Below are positions 44,796-53,961 of a DNA stretch of 64,000 nt, piece by piece. The notes beneath the pieces were generated by a model. The model worked only from the letters and a program-made list of their open reading frames with translations, made no database searches and was not told the origin of the DNA. How positions within the stretch are numbered: position 1 is the first letter of the stretch; every line of letters starts with the position of its first letter. Made by a program: the position numbers and the translations under genes. The DNA is from Mucilaginibacter psychrotolerans (GTDB lineage Bacteria; Bacteroidota; Bacteroidia; Sphingobacteriales; Sphingobacteriaceae): assembly GCF_004519315.1 (NCBI RefSeq), contig NZ_SOZE01000001.1, positions 248,001 through 312,000 of the forward strand, written 5' to 3'.

Positions 44796-46171
44796 ATCCG
44801 TTGTTTTTTAAGAATTGCGAAAATGATGAGCATGCTAATATAACTCCAGAATACGGCATTAATGATAAACTCGAAGCTGAGCCCGCGCCAGAATATCTGG
44901 AACAGGCCGCTGAATATCAGTGCCGTACCTAATATATACCCGCCAAAAAGTTCTTCGGCTTTTATCGATATGATTTGTGCTATAGCACCGTATGCAAATA
45001 AGGCGATGAAAATGCCGGGCATGCCGCCGGAAAGATATGCATCTACGATATAAGCAGGCTTGGCCGATACGTTGGATAAGCGGTTTACTACGCCCGCATC
45101 ATACACCCGCTCCATCACCAGCGCCTCAGTAATGGGCTTGTTGGGCCAAAATATGCGGGGAATCACTACAATGAGCGACTGACTGAGCAACTTAGTGCCG
45201 TAGTAGGGTATGGTTGAAGGGGTAGATTGCGTAAACGTTATAAACATATCTATCTCGCTTAAGCGCAACGTTAGGAAGTCCCAGTTATCGTTTTGGCCAT
45301 CAAGGGCAACATCCAGCGATTGTTGTGCCGCCGCATCGGCATCCAAATCGTCTGACCAGGCAACGGCCCTAAAGCTGTTCACATACGCAGGTAGCACCAT
45401 AAAACAGAAAAAGAGCAGTGGCGCGAACGTAATAAGCACGAATTTTTTGTAGTTGGGATATAAAAAAAGACCCAGCACCAATATACTGATGATAATAGGT
45501 TCCTTAAACCCCGATACCAGGGCCGAGTAAAAGTTGAAAGCATACAGCAGCCCGCAAATAACAGTGTTTGTGGGTTTCTTTTGCGGTATGGCAAAGGCAA
45601 GTGCTAATGTACCTGCAATGAAACTAAGCGAACTCAGTTGATTGGATAGCTGCGAAAGCCCCGGTGTGCGCATCAATATATTGGAAACCGGCAGCGAAAT
45701 CAGTGCAACTTTCATCAACAAATCTGCAAGTACCGTATTTTCTATACGGTATTTCTTTTTGGCAGGATATTTCATAAAAACCAGCACGCCGGTTATGAAT
45801 GCAGCATGGCCAAGGCAATAATAACGCTGGCACTGGGCTATGGCCGCTATTTTCTGCGCATCAATCAGCACTACCGGCGATTTAACGAAGTTTTGGTAAC
45901 CCAAGGCATCCAGCATATAAAACACCGATGTGCACGACATATAGCCAGCAAAAATAATGTGCATAATAAACATGGGCCGCATCAACTGCTCAGTCATAGG
46001 CCGGTCGGTCGGGATGGCTTTAACCCAGCCGGTAAGCGTAAGCAAAAATATAAGCAGCGAGCCAACCCAGGCCACCCAATAAGACAGTAGCGCATCCGAC
46101 TGAAATATGCTTGCCAATATCCAGGGGATAAACAGGACTATATAACGTTCTAAGCCCTTATTTCCGCTCAT
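44780..46171 (-). CDS. Wzy-like polysaccharide polymerase, exosortase-associated type
   Basis: The 463-residue integral membrane protein has about ten to twelve hydrophobic segments. A large extracytoplasmic loop lies at about 270-350 (RAVAWSDDLDADAAAQQSLDVALDGQNDNW...STIPYYGTKLLSQSLIVVIPRIFWPNKP). The overall layout is of O-antigen polymerase/ligase type. It would join repeat units outside the inner membrane. It lies 9 bp after the preceding glycosyltransferase gene and overlaps the following one. The assignment rests on topology and context; residue-level catalytic motifs are not conserved in this family. Confidence 0.75.
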   Translation of the reverse strand: MSGNKGLERYIVLFIPWILASIFQSDALLSYWVAWVGSLLIFLLTLTGWVKAIPTDRPMTEQLMRPMFIMHIIFAGYMSCTSVFYMLDALGYQNFVKSPVVLIDAQKIAAIAQCQRYYCLGHAAFITGVLVFMKYPAKKKYRIENTVLADLLMKVALISLPVSNILMRTPGLSQLSNQLSSLSFIAGTLALAFAIPQKKPTNTVICGLLYAFNFYSALVSGFKEPIIISILVLGLFLYPNYKKFVLITFAPLLFFCFMVLPAYVNSFRAVAWSDDLDADAAAQQSLDVALDGQNDNWDFLTLRLSEIDMFITFTQSTPSTIPYYGTKLLSQSLIVVIPRIFWPNKPITEALVMERVYDAGVVNRLSNVSAKPAYIVDAYLSGGMPGIFIALFAYGAIAQIISIKAEELFGGYILGTALIFSGLFQIFWRGLSFEFIINAVFWSYISMLIIFAILKKQRILKPV

Positions 46172-46180
46172 GCTTTTGCA

Positions 46181-47341
46181 TCAATTTTTTGGTTTTGCCG
46201 CAAGGTATTCTATCGCTTCGGCAATTTTTGTAAAATTCCAGTCTTTTATTTTTTCGCCTGAATTTTTGCCCAACGCGGTTAGTATTGTTTTTTGCCCGGT
46301 GAGCGTTTTCAGCGCTTTTAGCAGTGAACCTTTATCGCCGCTATTGAAAATGGCACCATTTTGGCCATGATGCACCAAATCTACCGCACAGCCTACTTTG
46401 TTTGAAACCAAAATGGCCTTGTTGCTGGCCATGGCTTCGTTTACCGCAAGTCCCCAGGTTTCGTTTGGCCCTTTGCTGGGCAGGCAAAACAAATCGCATG
46501 CCTGGTAAAGTACCGGCATGTATGTTTGGTTCTGGAAATCCATAAAATGGATGTTGGGCTTACCGGCTGCGCTTTGTTTCAAAGCGTTTTCCAATTGGCC
46601 ATTGCCTACCATCAATAAATGGCAGTTTGGGTTTTGTAATTCGATAAATGCATCCACCAGCAACGCAGGGGCTTTTTTTTCTTCGAATTTACCTGCGTAA
46701 AGTATCAGTACATCATCCGTCGTTAATCCTAATTGAGCCCTTAGTATTTGCGCTTCGTCGGTACGGCTTGCAGCAAAACGCTCGTTATCTACCGCGTGCG
46801 GTGCAAAAATTAGTTGTTCTTCGCTAAAGCCGTATTTTTTAAAATAGGCCTTGTTGTTACTGCCCGGATAAAGCGCGTAATCTGCAAAGCGGTACACCCA
46901 TCTTAAAAAAGCAAAACGCAGCAGGCTTTTGATGCCGGGCTTCTCATCTAACAGGGTAGAGTCGCCGCGGAACAGCACGGGTATCTTGTTTTTAAAATGG
47001 CGCATGGCTTTCAGGTGGCTGTCATACAGCCAACCGAACACCAATATAGCATCAGGATGCCAATCGGTTATTCCGGGTATCAGCGTGGGGTTAACGATGC
47101 CCTTGCCATGGTGCGAGCCTGGCTGCGCGGAGGTGTTTTCCATGAATTCGTAGGGGTAGCCATCCAGCAGGGGGATATCCCATGCTATAGCCTTACCGAA
47201 GCCTGGATCGTGCTTTGGCAGCGCCGACTGCCCCCAGGTGTAGAAAACTTTTATGGCAATATAGTTACGCTGTTGTAATAACTGAAACAGCGGCGCGTAG
47301 TATTGTATGGGGTGCGTGGTTATGATAGCCAGCCTGCGCAT
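46181..47341 (-). CDS. GT4 glycosyltransferase
   Basis: From ATG 47341 (MRRLAIITTHPIQYYAPLFQLL) the protein has 386 residues; upstream codons in the frame overlap the previous gene. It is of GT-B fold. The donor-binding part shows LILYAGKFEEKKAPALLVDAF and PSKGPNETWGLAVNEAMASNKAILVS, with E-x7-E in the retaining GT4 style. The N-terminal half includes FRGDSTLLDE, resembling colanic-acid or teichuronic acid type transferases. It starts 1 bp after the preceding gene's stop. Confidence 0.88.
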   Translation of the reverse strand: MRRLAIITTHPIQYYAPLFQLLQQRNYIAIKVFYTWGQSALPKHDPGFGKAIAWDIPLLDGYPYEFMENTSAQPGSHHGKGIVNPTLIPGITDWHPDAILVFGWLYDSHLKAMRHFKNKIPVLFRGDSTLLDEKPGIKSLLRFAFLRWVYRFADYALYPGSNNKAYFKKYGFSEEQLIFAPHAVDNERFAASRTDEAQILRAQLGLTTDDVLILYAGKFEEKKAPALLVDAFIELQNPNCHLLMVGNGQLENALKQSAAGKPNIHFMDFQNQTYMPVLYQACDLFCLPSKGPNETWGLAVNEAMASNKAILVSNKVGCAVDLVHHGQNGAIFNSGDKGSLLKALKTLTGQKTILTALGKNSGEKIKDWNFTKIAEAIEYLAAKPKN

Positions 47342-47342
47342 T

Positions 47343-48626
47343 TTATGACTGCTCATAGCGTATGGCCTGGTTAAAAACACTGCATTGCAAGGCGGTTTTT
47401 GTTTGTGCCGAATGCTTTGCCATGGCATGCGGCGGCAAGGCAGGCGTTACTGATGTTTTATCGATTACGCTCCCGATAAACCGATGGATATCATCTGCGT
47501 TTACCGTATCGTATCCGTAAACGGTATTTATGCCAAATTCTTTGATGATTTCTATTGCTGAACTTTGCGGGTTGAATATGCCCAGCAAAGGTTTACCTGT
47601 GAGGAGATAAGGGTAGATTTTGGATGCCGTGTATTTGGCATCGTCCGATCCCGGGATAAACAAGGCATCTGCCTGCAGCAGCGTTGCGAGGGTATGGTAA
47701 TAGCTTATACGGTCGGTTATCTCTGTTACTAAATCTGCTACGCCGTAATGTTCTGCCAGGGGCATGATGCTGTTTTTGCCCTGCCCCGTTGGTGCATAAC
47801 TGGTGCCGATGAAATACAACTTAAGCTGCTTTTTGTTGATGGCATCGTGATTTGGCATAGCTTTCAGTGCCTGGAATACCGGTGCAATTGCCGCGTGCAT
47901 ATCATTACCGCCGCGACCTATGTAAACGATATTGGTATAGCCGGGGCTTAGTATTTGTGCAAATTCGCTTTTATGAGCAGTCGCAATATCCATATCCGGC
48001 GCAAACATACCGAAGGTTATGGTGGCTGCAGGTATGTTTTGTATTACGGGGTAGCGTGCATTGAGGTCGTTTATATAATCCTGGGATACGCTGATAAGGC
48101 CGGAAGCTCTTTTAAGGGCAATGGGCTCAAGGTATTTGTTGAGGCGGTAGGAGAACCAATATTTTGGCGGCTGTTGGGCTTTGGGTTTATCGCGATAGTA
48201 ATCAGAATGCCAGGGGTCTTGCATATCTATTACATAGGGCATGCCAAACTTTTTCTTCCAATGCGCACCCAGCACCAAAACCGGGAACTGGGTGGTAGAA
48301 AAGTAAATCAAATCGAAATGCTGCCGGGCCAAAAGTTTATCCACGTACCTGCGGTAATACCACATCGAACGCAGGGCTATGCTGCCCAAGCCCACTTTGG
48401 TAGTCAGCGTTTTACTTAATGCTTTAACCTTGTGTATCTTCATCCCCTTAGGGATACTGTCCATCAACAATTCGTCGCGGCCCATATCCGCGTAGGTCGG
48501 GTCAACGGTCACTAGTTCCGCCTCCCAGCCCTCTTCGGCGAAATACGGCAGGCTTGTGCGTACGCGGTGTATGTCGGCAGCGTTTACCGGGGGGAAGTAG
48601 GGCGATATGATGAGCAGTTTTTTCAA
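47343..48626 (-). CDS. GT-B glycosyltransferase, GT4-like (WbuB type)
   Basis: The 427-residue protein starts MKKLLIISPYFPPVNAADIHRVRTSLPYFAEEGWEAELVT, a GT-B acceptor-domain opening. It contains YVIDMQDPWHSDYY and a donor domain with VYIGRGGNDMHAAIAPVFQAL, plus LLQADALFIPGSDDAKYTASKIYPYLLTGKPLLGIF near the C-terminus. The E-x7-E pair of GT4 is not clear. It is followed directly by the next transferase gene. Confidence 0.82.
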   Translation of the reverse strand: MKKLLIISPYFPPVNAADIHRVRTSLPYFAEEGWEAELVTVDPTYADMGRDELLMDSIPKGMKIHKVKALSKTLTTKVGLGSIALRSMWYYRRYVDKLLARQHFDLIYFSTTQFPVLVLGAHWKKKFGMPYVIDMQDPWHSDYYRDKPKAQQPPKYWFSYRLNKYLEPIALKRASGLISVSQDYINDLNARYPVIQNIPAATITFGMFAPDMDIATAHKSEFAQILSPGYTNIVYIGRGGNDMHAAIAPVFQALKAMPNHDAINKKQLKLYFIGTSYAPTGQGKNSIMPLAEHYGVADLVTEITDRISYYHTLATLLQADALFIPGSDDAKYTASKIYPYLLTGKPLLGIFNPQSSAIEIIKEFGINTVYGYDTVNADDIHRFIGSVIDKTSVTPALPPHAMAKHSAQTKTALQCSVFNQAIRYEQS

Positions 48627-48628
48627 CG

Positions 48629-48745
48629 TTATTGATGTATGCGGGCAACGAATTTAGGATGCTGCCTGTTGCCTTTTGATACCATCAACACAACGGTGTC
48701 TTTATTTTGATCGACGTTTACCAACGGTTTTTCCTTTTCCACCAT
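48629..48745 (-). CDS. Small open frame overlapping a glycosyltransferase end
   Basis: From ATG 48745 to TAA 48629-48631 the frame encodes 38 residues (MVEKEKPLVNVDQNKDTVVL and onward to ARIHQ) with a protein-like composition. It overlaps the end of the 48718 gene in another frame. It could be a small coupled gene, or the original C-terminus of the glycosyltransferase displaced by an indel near KLRTNRWWKRKNRW. No family is recognised. Confidence 0.25.
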   Translation of the reverse strand: MVEKEKPLVNVDQNKDTVVLMVSKGNRQHPKFVARIHQ

Positions 48746-49683
48746 CTGTTTGTCCTTAGTTTTTCACGGGCTTCCGTCCAGTCGCAAACTTCGTTTATAA
48801 TATCGTAAAAGCCTTGCTGCTGTGGCGGCAGGTTGTTTTCCTCAATCCGCTGTATTAATTGCGGTAAGTCCGCGTAAAAATTATCTGTGCGATACGGCGG
48901 ATGTAACGACCACATGCCTTGCCCGCCGCCCAGGAAATCAATCCTTATCAACCCGTTTTGCCGCATGTAATCACTTATCAAAACCTCTGGCAGCTGAGCA
49001 TTGGGATTACCCTGCACTATCGCTTTTAGCTGGCTGCGTACATTAGGCTTCTTTAGCGCTAATTTCTTCGATTGGAACCTTGCTTTGTCCGCCATGAATA
49101 GCCGCGTGCTCATCCCTTCTAATTGAAAAGCAAACGAAGCTATTTTTTTGACGATGCGCTGCCCAAGCAAAGTTTCCTGCGGATGTGGCGGCCCTGGTAG
49201 GGGCGAGTTAACAAAGCAATCCGGGTGCTGTTGAAACATATCAATCGATTCGGCTACCCAGGTTTGGCTACCGCCGCCGAGGAATATATCCGAGTCCAGG
49301 TGAAAAACGTAATTGTGTTTGGCCATAAACAACCCGAAGAAATAGGCGTAAAATGGCCCACCCCGGTAATCTTTATCGGGTATGTGCCTCCCGCCAAAAA
49401 AGTAATTGGCAACTTGCTGCTTAACCGCTGCACTATAATCAACGGGGATTATGTCTACCGGGTAAGTCTGGTTTATATCTTCGAGAAAGTTATTCAATAA
49501 GCCTTTGTTTTCTGCCCAGTTTGCTGCAAAACGGCCTTTACTCGCCTTGGTATCTACAACGAGTAGTATCTCATCTACCTGCGCTGCCAGCGCATTGAGC
49601 TGATGGGGGAGGATATGCCTTGCATGCGGATAATCGCCGGGGGCAAGGTTTATTTGTAGCGTTACTTTGTTATTTGATTGCAT
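48718..49683 (-). CDS. GT-A type glycosyltransferase, DSD motif
   Basis: The 321-residue protein starts MQSNNKVTLQINLAPGDYPHARHILPHQL. It carries the metal-binding DSD in YVFHLDSDIFLGGG and an acceptor region with FLGGGQGMWSLHPPY. It looks like the hexosyltransferases that use a DXD in a GT-A fold without strong GT2 sequence identity. The last residues (NRWWKRKNRW) are very basic and may be frame-displaced. It overlaps the next gene by 14 bp. Confidence 0.7.
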   Translation of the reverse strand: MQSNNKVTLQINLAPGDYPHARHILPHQLNALAAQVDEILLVVDTKASKGRFAANWAENKGLLNNFLEDINQTYPVDIIPVDYSAAVKQQVANYFFGGRHIPDKDYRGGPFYAYFFGLFMAKHNYVFHLDSDIFLGGGSQTWVAESIDMFQQHPDCFVNSPLPGPPHPQETLLGQRIVKKIASFAFQLEGMSTRLFMADKARFQSKKLALKKPNVRSQLKAIVQGNPNAQLPEVLISDYMRQNGLIRIDFLGGGQGMWSLHPPYRTDNFYADLPQLIQRIEENNLPPQQQGFYDIINEVCDWTEAREKLRTNRWWKRKNRW

Positions 49684-50878
49684 CGGCTACCAGTTTCAAC
49701 AATTTTATCGATTCGGTGTCCCAGTTATACTGCAATGCGGCTTCACCGGCTTTTTGGGCTGCTGCTGCCACTGCCGATGGGTTGCTTAACCAGGCCTCCA
49801 AAGCGGCCGAATTGCCGGCTGTATCGTTTTGCCGAAGCATTATACCCGGGCCGAACTCCCCGAATGCTTCGCATTGCCCTGCAGTTTCGGTAGCTATTAC
49901 CGGCAGGCCCGCCTGTATGTATTGGAAGAATTTATTGGTGATGGTAAAGTTGCGGCTCGGCGGTTGGGTATCTTCCAGGGCCAGCCCTACGTCGTACCCC
50001 GCTATTTTAGCCATCAGGTCATTTTCGGGCACCAAAGGGTGGAAAAGTATCTGGTGTTGTGGTGCCAGCAGGGTACGCAGCTGTTCCTGGTATGCGGCGC
50101 TCACTGTTCCTAATAAATGCAATTCGAGCCCAGTTTTAAACCCGGCAATCAGCTCGATGAATCCCTCGAGCCCGCGGCCTGGACCAATAGTTTGCGAAAA
50201 CCAGAACAATTTCAAAGGAACGTTAAAAGCTTTTTCGGCAATAGGCAGGTTTGGCGTTGGGAACACATTATATATCACTTGCGGCTTTTGGCCGCCATAA
50301 GCTTTTTGCAAGGCATCGGCAAGGGCGTGGGAGGTTGTAACCACATACGCCCCTTTCTCTAACGCCAGCTTCTCAACCCTTTTCAATAGCCCGAGGGGGC
50401 GTTCCTGCCGCGCCTCCGGGAGCAAGTCCTCAGAATACCAATCTTCCAAATCGAAGGCCACGTTATAGCCTTGCTTTATCAAAACAGCGCCAATGCAGGT
50501 AGCCATTTCCTGGTGGCAGATGTATAGTGCAGCACCTAACGCTTTGCTTTTTTTAATATACTGCCGGTAACCATAGCCCAAGGCCTGCGGTATTTGCATC
50601 AGCCCGGCCCTTACCAATAATTTAGCCGCCTTGTTTGTTGCGCGGCGCCAGAGCGACGATATATCTTTTCGCGAATTATCGGCAATGATATGGAGGGTTA
50701 TCCCTATACCGGCAATGGACAGCTTATCCTGCTCCAGCAATTCGCCCGAATAAATGGAGGTTAATATATGCACATCGTAGCCATTCTGCGCCAAAGTCAC
50801 CGCCTCTTTCAATACTCTTGGGTTGCGGCAAAGGTGCGATTGGGTAACGATGCAGATAAGCGGTTTGGCGGACTTCAA
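49670..50878 (-). CDS. GT4-like glycosyltransferase
   Basis: The 402-residue GT-B protein starts MKSAKPLICIVTQSHLCRNPRVLKEAVTLAQNGYDVHILT, with CRNPRVLKEA, a motif of capsular GT4 relatives. The donor domain has LFWFSQTIGPGRGLEGFIELI and FFQYIQAGLPVIATETAGQCEAF. The sugar specificity is unknown. It is spaced 4 bp from the upstream gene and overlaps the downstream one by 14 bp. Confidence 0.82.
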   Translation of the reverse strand: MKSAKPLICIVTQSHLCRNPRVLKEAVTLAQNGYDVHILTSIYSGELLEQDKLSIAGIGITLHIIADNSRKDISSLWRRATNKAAKLLVRAGLMQIPQALGYGYRQYIKKSKALGAALYICHQEMATCIGAVLIKQGYNVAFDLEDWYSEDLLPEARQERPLGLLKRVEKLALEKGAYVVTTSHALADALQKAYGGQKPQVIYNVFPTPNLPIAEKAFNVPLKLFWFSQTIGPGRGLEGFIELIAGFKTGLELHLLGTVSAAYQEQLRTLLAPQHQILFHPLVPENDLMAKIAGYDVGLALEDTQPPSRNFTITNKFFQYIQAGLPVIATETAGQCEAFGEFGPGIMLRQNDTAGNSAALEAWLSNPSAVAAAAQKAGEAALQYNWDTESIKLLKLVADAIK

Positions 50879-50882
50879 TTGC

Positions 50883-52040
50883 TTATTTGAAAATAGCGGC
50901 CTTAAGCTTTTGCAGCGAAGCCGGTATCGAATGCTCAGCTAGGGCCCTTTTTTGACCTGCCGCCCTCAACGCATCGCGCCTTGCTTTGTCCTTTAGCAGG
51001 CGGTTGGCCTGTTGCACCAGCTCGTCGGCTGTTCTATAAGTGCAAATTTCTTTTTCCGGCTCATAAAGCAAGTCTAAGCCTTCACAATACTCAGTTAAGT
51101 AGCATGCACCCAGCATAGGGGCCTCAATATCGCGTAAGCGCGAATAGGTAAGTGGATTGGTATCAAAACGCTTAAAAGTAGGTACCCGGTTGATGCCCAA
51201 TGTAACTGCGCTACTCTGAGTAAATTGAATATACTCCTGATGGTCGGGTTTTGCTTCTATATGCGTGTCATCAACAGCATAGGCGGCCGGTTGGTTAAAT
51301 TGTTGCAGGTTTCTGATAGCATATCCCTTTAAGCCATGCTGCTGTATAAAACTGAACTGGTTGGCTATTTTTTGGGATAGTGAGTTTTGGATTACGGTTT
51401 GTGTTTTGGCTTCAGGCAACCAGCCTGCACCGCGTACGGTAATATCAAGCCCTTTGCTTATGGCTTCGCCAAGCAGGTTTTGGCGCAACACATCTTTTGA
51501 ACCGATGAATGTGACCAGGTTTGGATGCTCATGGATAACGCCTTCCCGATGTGTCCGCTCAACCCACATGGGCATGGGTAGGTGGATATGGTTGATGCCG
51601 GCTCTGCGGTACATATCCAGGGCCTCGTACTCTGGCACCCAAAGCCAATCAAATACTTTAAACTCGCGTGGCACTTTTGTAAAGTGGCGCACATTATCGC
51701 AATAGAAATTTATGCAAGGTATGCCGAGACGCTTTATTTCGGCGATTACTGCCTCGTTAATTTGTTGCGGGTACAAATAGCAAAGAAAAACACCGATTTT
51801 CTTCCGATTTTCTTTGATGTACAGCAACGTTTTGTCCCATATTTCATCGCTCCAACTCGTCAATTCATGAGAACCCTGCGAATGCACCAAGCCTTCCGCC
51901 CAATCTGCATCGGGCACCTCCAGCCATTGCATGCCCGCCTCTTCTATGCCGTTTTTGATATAGTGCTGCCAAAAGCGGTAGGCCGGTATATTGTGGGGCT
52001 GTTGGCCTGTGTCCTGTAAAAACGAGAGGAGGATTTTCAA
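50883..52040 (-). CDS. Glycosyltransferase, CgeB/GT1-like C-terminal domain
   Basis: The 385-residue protein starts MKILLSFLQDTGQQPHNIPAYRFWQHYIKNGIEEAG. Its middle holds LVTFIGSKDVLRQNLLGEAI. The C-terminal domain, FDTNPLTYSRLRDIEAPMLGACYLTEYCEGLDLLYEPEKEICTY, is the shape of CgeB-type spore/capsule glycosyltransferases. A GT-B fold is inferred. It overlaps the upstream GT2 gene by 4 bp. Confidence 0.75.
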   Translation of the reverse strand: MKILLSFLQDTGQQPHNIPAYRFWQHYIKNGIEEAGMQWLEVPDADWAEGLVHSQGSHELTSWSDEIWDKTLLYIKENRKKIGVFLCYLYPQQINEAVIAEIKRLGIPCINFYCDNVRHFTKVPREFKVFDWLWVPEYEALDMYRRAGINHIHLPMPMWVERTHREGVIHEHPNLVTFIGSKDVLRQNLLGEAISKGLDITVRGAGWLPEAKTQTVIQNSLSQKIANQFSFIQQHGLKGYAIRNLQQFNQPAAYAVDDTHIEAKPDHQEYIQFTQSSAVTLGINRVPTFKRFDTNPLTYSRLRDIEAPMLGACYLTEYCEGLDLLYEPEKEICTYRTADELVQQANRLLKDKARRDALRAAGQKRALAEHSIPASLQKLKAAIFK

Positions 52041-53047
52041 GTTGCATGAATAGTTTTAGCGGATAGCTGTTTGCTAATTTTGGCGTGCCATTTCTGTAGT
52101 CTTTTTGCGAAATGCCATCCGAAGATACCAGCTATGGCGTTGATCAAACGGCCACCTAAAACCACCTTATAACCGTAATTAGGTAAACTACTTAATTCCC
52201 GGCGAACTTGTACATAAACCGTCGGTTCAGTTTGGTAGCACATGACGCTTAATTCAGTAAACATCCGATAAATGGCTTTTTTTGCAGGCTCGCTCTCTGT
52301 GTGGCTAAATAAGTATTTTCTTTTAAGCTGTATAGCTTTAAGCGCGCTTCGCAAATGCTCTTGCGTTTTCTGCGATGATAAATTTTGTTTAGATGACGGA
52401 AACTTTCGGTAGTAGTTTATTCCGTCTGTTTTAACTATGCCTTTGGCGTTTAAAACCATGCGGGCAAAAAACTCGCCATCGTCATTTAAAGTCAGTTCCT
52501 CATTCCACAGTCCGGCACGTTCAATAATGTTACGTGGAGTAAGCCAGGCGTTTGGCTGTACCATGCTGCCTTTTAAATCGTTCCCACCCCAAAGATTGAT
52601 GATGAAACCAATTACATTGGTAGTGGTGTAAATGAAAGCATCGTCGTTGGCGGAAGGATTATAGAGCTTGTGGTCGCTGCCGTCTTTGAAATGCACGGTA
52701 CTGCAAACAGCTACTGCATCCGGGTTTTGCTCGAGCGCCTCTGCCTGCTGCGCAATCTTGTCTCGGCTTAAAATATCGTCAGCGTCTAAAAACTGGATGT
52801 ATTTACCTGCTGATTTGCTAAACCCCAAATTTCTTGCCGCACTGGCACCTTTATTTTCCTGAGTAAAGACAAATATATTGGGCCCAATGAATTGTTCCGC
52901 AATTTCAACGGAGTTATCCGTAGAGCCATCATCCACAATTAGTATTTCGGTGTTTGGCCATAATTGGTCAATAGCCGAGATGATGGTTTGCTTTAGGTAT
53001 TTTCCTGCATTATATACCGGGATGATGATAGATACCAGAGGTTTCAT
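52037..53047 (-). CDS. Glycosyltransferase family 2
   Basis: The 336-residue protein starts MKPLVSIIIPVYNAGKYLKQTIISAIDQLWPNTEILIVDDGSTDNS, the classical GT2 opening with the nucleotide Asp. DXD is seen as FLDADDIL, and NDDGEFFARMVL is in the acceptor/catalytic Asp position (ED-type). It would be an inverting transferase building the repeat unit. It overlaps both neighbours by 1-4 bp. Confidence 0.92.
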   Translation of the reverse strand: MKPLVSIIIPVYNAGKYLKQTIISAIDQLWPNTEILIVDDGSTDNSVEIAEQFIGPNIFVFTQENKGASAARNLGFSKSAGKYIQFLDADDILSRDKIAQQAEALEQNPDAVAVCSTVHFKDGSDHKLYNPSANDDAFIYTTTNVIGFIINLWGGNDLKGSMVQPNAWLTPRNIIERAGLWNEELTLNDDGEFFARMVLNAKGIVKTDGINYYRKFPSSKQNLSSQKTQEHLRSALKAIQLKRKYLFSHTESEPAKKAIYRMFTELSVMCYQTEPTVYVQVRRELSSLPNYGYKVVLGGRLINAIAGIFGWHFAKRLQKWHAKISKQLSAKTIHAT

Positions 53048-53955
53048 TAGATAAATGATTTCCAGGCAAAGTTGAAGTATTGTTCTTTAGATCGATCTAC
53101 GTAATGATGAAGTATCCCTGTTGATAAAGTTGTGGGATTGACAATATAGTTGTTTTTGTTCAATGCCAAGGCATTGGTTCTACTTATAATCATAGCACTC
53201 AAGGCCTGCTCCAGGTAGTAAGATGCGCCTTCTTCTGTTTCGAGTTTATGCACCCAGCTATCCATATCGCCCCATGGGATATTATCACTATTCAAGCCAA
53301 TTGCCCCTACATTTATCAGCTGTTTTATTTTAGTGCTGGCTAGTTGCTCCATCAAGGGAGACGAATAGCCATAACTTTCTGCACAATCAATCATGTGAAT
53401 AGGCTTATCAGGATTTTTTAACCAGCCGAGCATTTCTTCAGGTTCTGCCCAAAATAGCATATCCGAATCTAAAACCAGTTTCCAAGGTTTGCCGGGAATA
53501 GTATGTACATCGGTAAGCTTTTTTATGTGTGGATAAACTTTCCGTTTATGGTGCAGTGAAGGGTAATCTGCTAATGGTAATTTCTCCTTTAGGTTTTGTT
53601 CGATTTGCTCTTTGGTAACCAGCTTTACGCCGGGTAGCCCTGTGTTTATTTGGTGTATAAGTTGGTCGTCAAACGAGCCGTCATCAACCAAAATAAATTG
53701 GAATTTCGCTGTAGTTGTTTTTCGTAACGATTGAATGCAAAAAAGTGTTTGATAAAGATATTTTTTACCGGTAAGGAAGTAAACGGGCAAGCCATTATCA
53801 TGCGATTGAACGGGGGGTAATTTTGCTGCAGCTTTTTCCATCAGTGCGCTGTTGCGTAACATTGCCATGTACTTAAAATACCCTCCAAACCGTTGATAGG
53901 TTTTAAGTTTTGATACAGGATAACGATAAATTATGTTTACCAGTTTTTGTAGCAT
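53047..53955 (-). CDS. GT-A-like glycosyltransferase with DSD motif
   Basis: The 302-residue protein starts MLQKLVNIIYRYPVSKLKTYQRFGGYFKYM. It has a GT-A core: KFQFILVDDGSFDDQLIHQI and KLVLDSDMLFWAEPEEML with a DSD metal motif. Near the C-terminus HHYVDRSKEQYF follows an N-x-x-T-x-S-T-G block. It resembles no single CAZy family clearly; it may belong with uncharacterised Bacteroidota capsule enzymes. It ends one base inside the start of the next gene. Confidence 0.65.
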   Translation of the reverse strand: MLQKLVNIIYRYPVSKLKTYQRFGGYFKYMAMLRNSALMEKAAAKLPPVQSHDNGLPVYFLTGKKYLYQTLFCIQSLRKTTTAKFQFILVDDGSFDDQLIHQINTGLPGVKLVTKEQIEQNLKEKLPLADYPSLHHKRKVYPHIKKLTDVHTIPGKPWKLVLDSDMLFWAEPEEMLGWLKNPDKPIHMIDCAESYGYSSPLMEQLASTKIKQLINVGAIGLNSDNIPWGDMDSWVHKLETEEGASYYLEQALSAMIISRTNALALNKNNYIVNPTTLSTGILHHYVDRSKEQYFNFAWKSFI

Positions 53956-53961
53956 CGTGTG

